Below are positions 1 through 4,867 of a DNA stretch of 6,537 nt, in pieces (within the stretch, counting starts at the first letter, position 1; every line of letters starts with the position of its first letter). The DNA is taken from the NCBI GenBank assembly GCA_016234975.1, contig JACRND010000123.1, positions 1-6,537 on the forward strand, given 5' to 3'. The notes beneath the pieces were generated by a model that saw only the letters and a list, made by a program, of their open reading frames with translations, had not been told where the DNA came from and did no database searches. This DNA comes from Nitrosarchaeum sp. (lineage in GTDB: Archaea > Thermoproteota > Nitrososphaeria > Nitrososphaerales > Nitrosopumilaceae). The position numbers and the translations under genes were made by a program.

Positions 1-1809
1 TAAACTTAGATTTGGTATGACACAATTGTGAATTACTCTGCCACTAGTTGAGACAAACAAATGATTTTTTGTATCAATTGAATAAACATCTTGTTCTTTT
101 TCCTCGTGGACAGTTTTAGTTGTTTTGATCATGTAAAGATTTTCATTTATCATATGCCAAAGATTTTTGTTATGTTGTCTAGATGTCTGAGATTCTGTAA
201 AGCCAGATATTGAAGCAAGTCTGTTATATTGAACTTCTTTCTTTGATACTAGTGAATACAGCGTTTTACCGCTAATAATACGTCCTTCTATAATACTTGG
301 CGAATTAATTCTACTAGTCAATGTCATTACATAACCCATAGACAATAACAATAGATCCAACCCTGCTGCAAGTATCTTAGATACAGTTCCCGCCTGTACC
401 AACCCTATTGAGGGCATAAATGAACCGTCTCCCCTAAAATATCCACTTACAAATTGTTCTTTCATCTCTCTTGATACAAAAAAGATAAACTCTGGAAGAC
501 ATTTGGAATGAGATTCTCTGCCACATCCTAATGTATCAGAAACAAACAATGAAAATGGAGTTGATTTTACTCCAACATGTGTTACATTTTTTTGTGTGGT
601 TATGTAATAGTTTAATTCTAGATGTTCTAAAATTTTACACACGTCAGAGATGTACTTTACTTCATTTTTGTTAAACGAAAATCTTATAGAATAACCTTTA
701 CCATAGTTACTTACAGAACCTTCAGACACATAATATCCAAGCAATCTGCAAAATTCGGAAGTAATTGAGATTGATTTTGGCATATTGTATCTAAATCTCC
801 AGTTAGTTGATTCAAAATTAAAAAACTGTTTAGTATCCATGTCTGGAAGATCTGCAACAAATGGAATGTTATCATCTATTTTGACATCTTTTGCAAGTCT
901 TTCAGATAGAGAATCAGATACAATCATGATATGTTCATCTGTAGTTGTAATGGAACGATTTGTTCTTGTAGTAAGTGATACCATATTTCCTGAGAATGGT
1001 CTTCTCCATTTTGTTATGACCTTATCAAAGATTGGTTTTTTCTTGATTGGATCATATGAAAGCACATTATTTTGATAATCCTTTTCAACATATTCACTAA
1101 TTGTAATCGGTCGCATACCAATTTGGGTTTTGATGAAGAGTATTTCATTACCATCAAGACAATGACCTCCTATTATTCCAGGATACATCTTTGGTCTATT
1201 TCCTAAATTTTCATGAATTTCATCTGCAAACTTCCACATCTCGTCAAAATCTATTTTTTCCTTATCACAAATCATTTTTGTAATCTGAGCATAATTAATT
1301 AGCCATCCGTAATACGTTGTATCTACTAAAATTTTTGCCAATTCAGCAGTTTTAGTAGTAGACATCCATTGTATTTTTTGGAATCTTTTCTCTAATTCTA
1401 ATTTAATTTTAGGACTAATCTCAACCTTATCCGAAGAGATGAATTTTGTGTATTTTTTTATATCGTCTAAAAATCTTCTATGTACTCCACGTACTGGCGA
1501 AAATAAAACAGGCAAATCAAATTTATCTTGAAGATTTTTTGTAGTACCTGGCTTTACAGTAGAATGAATAATGACAACTTGCAAGCCGTTAATTTTTTTA
1601 ATCCAATTTGTCGTAATTTCTAAAAATTCATTTAATTCTCCTGGAAGACAAACGTGTAGATATTCTGGATTCTCTATTGGAATATTTTCAGAATAGTTTT
1701 TACATTTTGATTTATCACTGTCTATTCCCACACAATTAAAACCACGTTGAACAAGTAATTCAAACAAGGTAGATCCTACTTCCCCCATTCCTAAAATAAT
1801 GTCAGTCAT
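1..1809 (-). CDS. NDP-sugar dehydrogenase-like protein interrupted by an intein (3' end beyond window)
   Basis: The frame is open for 603 codons from the ATG at 1807-1809 to the left edge. Residues 1-216 are the N-extein. A Rossmann fold opens the protein, with GMGEVG at 7-12 and Asp30 closing the second strand, as in NAD-binding dehydrogenases. HSTVKPGTT (82-90) matches the family's STV-PPGTT motif, and AELAKILVD (155-163) matches its central helix. YPGIIGGH (209-216) is followed by the intein. The last eight codons in the window resume the host protein as CVIPNLSL, restoring GGHC with the catalytic-position Cys. Known family: UDP-glucose/GDP-mannose/UDP-ManNAc dehydrogenases. The usual SPER segment reads SPVRG, and the residues after Cys are not the usual K/D, so its reaction is uncertain. 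The unspliced length before the edge is 603 aa, of which only 224 are host. An ATG at 1829-1831 is out of frame. It lies just downstream of tRNA-Gln on the same strand. Confidence 0.88.
   Translation of the reverse strand, partial: MTDIILGMGEVGSTLFELLVQRGFNCVGIDSDKSKCKNYSENIPIENPEYLHVCLPGELNEFLEITTNWIKKINGLQVVIIHSTVKPGTTKNLQDKFDLPVLFSPVRGVHRRFLDDIKKYTKFISSDKVEISPKIKLELEKRFQKIQWMSTTKTAELAKILVDTTYYGWLINYAQITKMICDKEKIDFDEMWKFADEIHENLGNRPKMYPGIIGGHCLDGNEILFIKTQIGMRPITISEYVEKDYQNNVLSYDPIKKKPIFDKVITKWRRPFSGNMVSLTTRTNRSITTTDEHIMIVSDSLSERLAKDVKIDDNIPFVADLPDMDTKQFFNFESTNWRFRYNMPKSISITSEFCRLLGYYVSEGSVSNYGKGYSIRFSFNKNEVKYISDVCKILEHLELNYYITTQKNVTHVGVKSTPFSLFVSDTLGCGRESHSKCLPEFIFFVSREMKEQFVSGYFRGDGSFMPSIGLVQAGTVSKILAAGLDLLLLSMGYVMTLTSRINSPSIIEGRIISGKTLYSLVSKKEVQYNRLASISGFTESQTSRQHNKNLWHMINENLYMIKTTKTVHEEKEQDVYSIDTKNHLFVSTSGRVIHNCVIPNLSL
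424..450 (-). other. Second LAGLIDADG motif of the intein endonuclease
   Basis: This encodes VSGYFRGDG, intein residues 238-246. It matches the consensus, with Asp245 as the catalytic acid. It lies 98 residues after the first motif, as expected for a monomeric two-motif enzyme, and is preceded by the block D Lys220. Confidence 0.9.
718..744 (-). other. First LAGLIDADG motif of the intein endonuclease
   Basis: This encodes LLGYYVSEG, intein residues 140-148. It matches the LAGLIDADG helix consensus, with a Gly at position 3 and an acidic-Gly end in which Glu147 occupies the catalytic metal-binding place. Confidence 0.88.
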
Positions 1810-1814
1810 TTGTT

Positions 1815-1822
1815 ACCCTCTG
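1815..1822 (-). promoter_or_regulatory. Shine-Dalgarno-like site of the intein-bearing gene
   Basis: The minus strand reads CAGAGGGT, ending a few bases before the ATG at 1809. GAGG is complementary to the archaeal 16S 3' end. The site supports the start at 1809, which also begins immediately with the Rossmann first strand TDIILGMG. Confidence 0.5.
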
Positions 1823-1861
1823 AAAATTCATAGTGTTATATTCGTGTTACAGTAAATGTTT

Positions 1862-1875
1862 GTTTTTTAAATATA
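1862..1875 (-). promoter_or_regulatory. Candidate TATA box of the intein-bearing gene
   Basis: The minus strand reads TATATTTAAAAAAC, a good archaeal TATA-like stretch about 55 to 65 bases before the start codon. It would give a leader of roughly 30 bases. It begins one base after the end of the tRNA gene, so the promoter abuts the tRNA 3' end. Separate transcription from the tRNA is inferred. Confidence 0.45.
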
Positions 1876-1876
1876 G

Positions 1877-1949
1877 TAGCCCGGCCCAGACTCGAACTGG
1901 GGTCAAGGGCTTCAAAGGCCCCTATGCTTGACCGCTACACTACCGGGCT
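1877..1949 (-). tRNA. tRNA-Gln (anticodon UUG)
   Basis: The minus strand folds into a full 73-base cloverleaf. The acceptor is AGCCCGG paired with CCGGGCT. The D arm is GTGT/GCAT around a loop containing GG. The anticodon stem is GGGGC/GCCCT with loop CTTTGAA, giving anticodon TTG after T33. The variable loop has four bases. The T arm is CCCAG/CTGGG around TTCGAGT. The discriminator is A, and no CCA is encoded (the next bases are CTA). There is no intron. The A1-U72 pair is typical of archaeal tRNA-Gln, which is charged indirectly as Glu-tRNA and amidated by GatDE. The gene sits between DUF354 and the intein-bearing gene, on the same strand as both. Confidence 0.95.
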
Positions 1950-1981
1950 GCTAAAACGAGCACTCTAATTCCCTTAATGAA

Positions 1982-1991
1982 CTTTTTATTT
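1982..1991 (-). promoter_or_regulatory. Candidate TATA box of tRNA-Gln
   Basis: The minus strand reads AAATAAAAAG, centred about 37 bases upstream of the mature tRNA 5' end. With a usual TATA-to-start distance of about 26 bases this would leave a short 5' leader for RNase P to remove. It lies in the 74-base spacer after the DUF354 stop codon. The call rests on composition and spacing only. Confidence 0.35.
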
Positions 1992-2023
1992 ACGTATATT
2001 TCTGACCCAAAATCAATTTATGA

Positions 2024-3052
2024 TTATTCTTCAATAACTTGAATTAATTTTTGAATGGGATCTTCCATGCTGTTTGAAATTTTTCTTGCCCTTTTTCTAT
2101 AATTGTCATCAGATGACTCAAGGTATTTTTTGATAATTTTATTAATTTTTTTGGGATTTGTTTCTCTTTTTATAAGATTATTTTTTACTAAATATTTCTC
2201 AACAATATTTGGTACTGCATTATAGGAAATAGTAGGAACTCCAAGTAAAGCTGATTCTGCTGTCATAGTACCACCTGATCCTAGAAAAACATCAGTATTA
2301 TTTAACAAATATTTTCCATCATATGACATCTTCAGAATTTTTGCTTTTTTACCAAATAATTTTCCTAGGTTTTTAATCTGCTCAGAATATCTTCCAAGAA
2401 TGACAATATTTTCTTCATCAAATTTATTTATAATTTCTTTTATTATTGGAATTATCTTTCTTGATTTTTGTGTATATGCAGCCTGTTCTTCCTCTACTCT
2501 AATCAGAATGTTCTTCTTATGATTGTTTTTAAATGGCAAAGAGTCTTTCTGATTTACATTTCTTTTTATCGTAACAGATGCATCAATTGCTTTGTATGGA
2601 ATAATATTTTTTATGTCTATTCCATATTTTGAAAATTCTTTCTTTGGAATAATCCATGGTATTAATAATTTTTGAATTAGAGGTAGTGTCAACTTCATTA
2701 CTGCATTAGCATGCGGTGAATCACAAAATGCAATGTGTCTAATTCCCATACCAAATGATACTCTTGCTGCTTCAGGCGAACAGAAACTAATTACCAACTC
2801 TGGAGAAAACTTGTCAATTAACACCGATAGTTTCTTTATACGATTGATACTAGCCTCAAGTTTGCCATATTTTTCACTCCCACCATGCTTTCCAACACAA
2901 ACTAGGTCAAAGTTTCGAATTTTTGCAAGTTTTGAAACTTCATCATATGATCGTGAAGTACACAAAACATTATGTTCTTTCCTTAATTTTTCAATCATTG
3001 GTTCAGAAAACAACAATTGCTTAGGAGTTAGAATGTCAATCCATATTTTCAA
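2024..3052 (-). CDS. DUF354 family GT-B-fold glycosyltransferase-like protein
   Basis: The 342-residue product matches the archaeal DUF354 (COG1817) family along its whole length. It has the N-terminal MKIWIDI strand, GKHGG at 54-58, SPEAARVSFGMGI at 92-104, and a C-terminal Rossmann half with VFLGSGGTMTAESALLGVP (255-273). That last segment resembles the sugar-nucleotide-binding turn of MurG and UDP-GlcNAc 2-epimerase-type GT-B proteins. No signal peptide or membrane helix is evident, so it is probably cytoplasmic. Nucleotide-sugar use is inferred from the fold; no substrate is known to me. The start appears to be TTG at 3050-3052: the conserved MKIWIDI begins there, no in-frame ATG lies upstream, and an in-frame TGA follows a few codons further out. 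No Shine-Dalgarno site is seen. The gene is divergent from the dehydrogenase-like gene at 3117. Confidence 0.9.
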   Translation of the reverse strand: MKIWIDILTPKQLLFSEPMIEKLRKEHNVLCTSRSYDEVSKLAKIRNFDLVCVGKHGGSEKYGKLEASINRIKKLSVLIDKFSPELVISFCSPEAARVSFGMGIRHIAFCDSPHANAVMKLTLPLIQKLLIPWIIPKKEFSKYGIDIKNIIPYKAIDASVTIKRNVNQKDSLPFKNNHKKNILIRVEEEQAAYTQKSRKIIPIIKEIINKFDEENIVILGRYSEQIKNLGKLFGKKAKILKMSYDGKYLLNNTDVFLGSGGTMTAESALLGVPTISYNAVPNIVEKYLVKNNLIKRETNPKKINKIIKKYLESSDDNYRKRARKISNSMEDPIQKLIQVIEE

Positions 3053-3116
3053 GTATTTTTCATTATTATGGTAAGTTCAATAAGTTTTTCTTAGTCTATT
3101 ACCAGCCTTATGTGTA
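3053..3116. promoter_or_regulatory. Divergent promoter region
   Basis: These 64 bases separate DUF354 (leftward) from the dehydrogenase-like gene (rightward) and must hold both promoters if both are transcribed from here. The region is AT-rich, but neither direction has a convincing TATA box or Shine-Dalgarno site. TAAG-TTTTT-CTTA (3081-3093) is a small inverted repeat about 26-30 bases from either start. Leaderless transcripts are likely. No operator was recognised. Confidence 0.4.
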
Positions 3117-4256
3117 ATGGGGGGAGCAAAAGTTGTTGTTTATGGACTTAGTACCGAAGGTTATGCCATCGCATGTCAGATGGCAATAAAGGGAGCAGAT
3201 GTATACATTATTGATGAATCAACACCATCTGCAATTTCACTAAAAGCAGAAATAGCTAAAACTTACCCAAACGTATCCTCTCTAAAAGAAGATGAACCGT
3301 TATTGGCTATGGAGCCAATTGATGTAGCCATTTCAAAAGCTCAATATCTCTTCTTTACACCGAGAATTAGAAAAACAGGACAGGACATCAAAACTGAAAT
3401 TCATTCAAAATTTAAAGACGCTACAACTTCTCTAAAAAAAAATAGTTCTGTAATTTACACTCTACCAACTGGTTTTGGTGGTAACAATGAAAATATTTCA
3501 TTACTTGAACATGTAACAGGTCTTGAGGTAGGAAAACAAATCTCATACTTTTACTATCCTTTGGAAGATCTTAATCAACAACCAAAAATTATTGGTTCTT
3601 TTAACGGAAAAGAGGATTCTACATTAGCCGATCTCTTGACAACTGGAAAAAAAGAAAAAAAATTTGTAGCCATTTCTTCTTCTGAACACTTTCATGCAAT
3701 TAATGTATTATCTAGATTTTCTAGCCTTAGTAGTATTCTAGAAGTTTGCAGATATGTACAAGATGATGTTACAAAAAATGATCTCTCTTCAGATGATTTT
3801 CAAGAAATTTTCTTAGACAATATGGTTAGTGGACTATTTGATCTTAAATCATTAGGTTCATCATTTGAAGGTGCAAATACACTCATGTATCTGATCAATG
3901 GCAGTGTTAAGGGAATTGATGGCTATATTAAGAAACTAATTGATGAAATCCGTTCTACATTAAAGAAAAATGATCTAAAAGCAAGCAGAACAAAAATTGC
4001 ACTATCATGGACACTTGACCAACATGAAATGCGTGGAGATAAAATTGAAATGTTACAGAATCTAACCTCAAGACTACGTGATTACATTGGTGATGTTGAA
4101 GCTTATGAGCATCCAAATTTTGATTTGTTTCATAGTGACAAAACTACCATTATTGTTGCATGCTCAAAAATAGATTTTGAAAATATAGAAAAAAATAAAC
4201 AAGATACCAATATTATTGTAATTAAAGCTAATCCCTTATGTGAAATTATTCAATAA
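3117..4256 (+). CDS. Divergent NDP-sugar dehydrogenase-like protein lacking the catalytic Cys motif
   Basis: The 379-residue product follows the three-part layout of UDP-glucose/GDP-mannose dehydrogenases, but weakly. Residues 5-34 form a Rossmann start (VVVYGLSTEG...VYIIDE) with GxSxxG and an acid after strand two. Residues 105-161 (LKKNSSVIYTLPTGF, then LLEHVTGLEVGKQISYFYYPLE, then KIIGS) align by eye with the LKKGS-VI-STVPPGTT, LE-SGLK-G and SPER segments. Residues 290-335 (SRTKIALSWTLDQHEMRGDK...VEAYEHPN) resemble the C-terminal UDP-binding domain (KV-VLGLAFK-TDD-RES...V-YDP). The GGxC motif is missing: the equivalent area near 255-270 (LMYLINGSVKGIDGY) has no Cys. Dehydrogenase activity is therefore doubtful, and a binding or regulatory role is possible. 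There is no Shine-Dalgarno site before the ATG. grpE starts 26 bases downstream on the same strand. Confidence 0.8.
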   Translation: MGGAKVVVYGLSTEGYAIACQMAIKGADVYIIDESTPSAISLKAEIAKTYPNVSSLKEDEPLLAMEPIDVAISKAQYLFFTPRIRKTGQDIKTEIHSKFKDATTSLKKNSSVIYTLPTGFGGNNENISLLEHVTGLEVGKQISYFYYPLEDLNQQPKIIGSFNGKEDSTLADLLTTGKKEKKFVAISSSEHFHAINVLSRFSSLSSILEVCRYVQDDVTKNDLSSDDFQEIFLDNMVSGLFDLKSLGSSFEGANTLMYLINGSVKGIDGYIKKLIDEIRSTLKKNDLKASRTKIALSWTLDQHEMRGDKIEMLQNLTSRLRDYIGDVEAYEHPNFDLFHSDKTTIIVACSKIDFENIEKNKQDTNIIVIKANPLCEIIQ

Positions 4257-4259
4257 GAG

Positions 4260-4267
4260 TATAAATT
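4260..4267 (+). promoter_or_regulatory. Candidate TATA box of grpE-dnaK
   Basis: TATAAATT lies in the 26-base gap just after the preceding stop codon. It starts 23 bases before the grpE ATG, which has no Shine-Dalgarno site. This would fit a leaderless grpE transcript, although the spacing is slightly shorter than the usual 26-30 bases. It could give the chaperone pair a promoter of its own. Confidence 0.4.
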
Positions 4268-4282
4268 AGCTAATCGATCATT

Positions 4283-4861
4283 ATGTTTGAATTGTCAGAT
4301 GAAAATAATTCCGATGAAATTCCAGTTAATGTAATCTCTGAGAATCAAACCAATGATTCACACGATAATTTAACACAATTTGTTACTGAAAATTTAACTG
4401 TCGATCAACTAGAAAATCTTTTAGAAAAAGAAAAACAAAAAGTACAAGATTATGAGGAAAAAATCAAGCATGTATTAGCAGATTATCAAAATCTAAATAG
4501 AAAAACACAATCTGATATTGAAAAGGGCGTAAATACAAAAATTGATGAATTCATGTTGGATTTTTTAAAAATTTATGATGATTTTGTACGGGCTAAGCAA
4601 GTATTTACAGAAAGTAAGATCAATACAGAAGGATTAGACTCTATTTTAAAAAATATGGATTCTTTGTTAGTAAAATATAGTGTGACTCCTATAGATGCAT
4701 TAGGTGAAATATTTGATCCAAATTTTCATGAAGCAATATCCATTATTACTGATTCTGAACTAGATGACAATACAATTACAAAGGAACTTAGGAAAGGATA
4801 TATTTCTCATAAGAGAGTTATTAGACCGACACTGGTAGAAATATCAAAAAAACAAGGATGA
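4283..4861 (+). CDS. grpE: GrpE nucleotide exchange factor
   Basis: GrpE is the dimeric cytosolic cofactor that releases ADP from DnaK and so drives the chaperone cycle. The 192-residue product has the family layout. An acidic, disordered N-terminus (1-37) is followed by a long charged helix able to form the dimer coiled coil (about 38-85, including YQNLNRKTQSDIEK), the central helical bundle (about 86-132), and the C-terminal beta domain that contacts DnaK. The diagnostic GrpE signature is clear: IFDPNFHEAI (143-152), then NTITKELRKGYISHKRVIRPTLVEI (163-187), given here only by its ends and key residues Gly172, Arg178 and Pro182. The length is typical. Six bases separate its stop from dnaK, so the two are surely co-transcribed. 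Confidence 0.95.
   Translation: MFELSDENNSDEIPVNVISENQTNDSHDNLTQFVTENLTVDQLENLLEKEKQKVQDYEEKIKHVLADYQNLNRKTQSDIEKGVNTKIDEFMLDFLKIYDDFVRAKQVFTESKINTEGLDSILKNMDSLLVKYSVTPIDALGEIFDPNFHEAISIITDSELDDNTITKELRKGYISHKRVIRPTLVEISKKQG
4854..4861 (+). promoter_or_regulatory. Shine-Dalgarno-like site of dnaK
   Basis: AAGGATGA overlaps the last codons and stop of grpE and lies 6 bases before the dnaK ATG. It is partly complementary to the 16S 3' end. It supports translation of dnaK as an internal operon gene and the start at 4868. Confidence 0.45.
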
Positions 4862-4867
4862 AATAAT

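Larger units (their letters stand above)
25..1161 (-). mobile_element. Class 1 intein with LAGLIDADG homing endonuclease, 379 aa
   Basis: Translated in the frame of the host gene, this segment begins with Cys1 and ends in His378-Asn379, and the first host residue after it is Cys. Those are the residues expected for canonical Cys1/Asn/Cys+1 protein splicing. Splicing block A is CLDGNEILF (1-9). Block B is TTTDEHIMI (72-80) with the TxxH signature Thr74/His77. Block F is DVYSIDTKNHLFV (358-370) and block G is RVIHN (375-379). Between them lies a DOD-type endonuclease: LLGYYVSEG (140-148), Lys220 with LPEFI (block D), and VSGYFRGDG (238-246). The metal-binding acidic positions Glu147 and Asp245 are both present, so cleavage activity is plausible. 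Residues about 285-350, between the endonuclease and block F, are not recognised. There are no stops or frameshifts. The intein should excise itself and ligate the flanking host parts into ...IIGGHCVIP. Its exact product and homing activity are inferred. Confidence 0.95.

Noticed and set aside
785..1075. Plus-strand 96-codon open frame
   Set aside because: It lies wholly opposite the intein, whose splicing blocks and endonuclease motifs are unambiguous on the minus strand. Its product resembles nothing.
25..1161. Free-standing homing endonuclease or group I intron instead of an intein
   Set aside because: The insert is in frame with host sequence on both sides and has Hint splicing blocks A, B, F and G with Cys1 and His-Asn-Cys ends. 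An RNA intron would not need these.
1829..1831. Upstream ATG as start of the intein-bearing gene
   Set aside because: It is 22 bases upstream and out of frame. The ATG at 1809 has a Shine-Dalgarno-like site and is followed at once by the Rossmann strand.
1877..1949. tRNA gene as integration (att) site of a mobile element
   Set aside because: No integrase gene and no direct repeat of the tRNA 3' end were seen in the window. The nearby mobile element is an intein, which does not use tRNA sites.
2733..3074. Plus-strand 113-codon open frame
   Set aside because: It is antisense to the conserved N-terminal half of DUF354 and crosses the divergent promoter. It is a low-complexity shadow translation.
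3081..3093. Inverted repeat TAAG-TTTTT-CTTA as a terminator or operator
   Set aside because: The arms are only 4 bases in an AT-rich spacer, which is expected by chance, and its position between divergent starts argues against a terminator.
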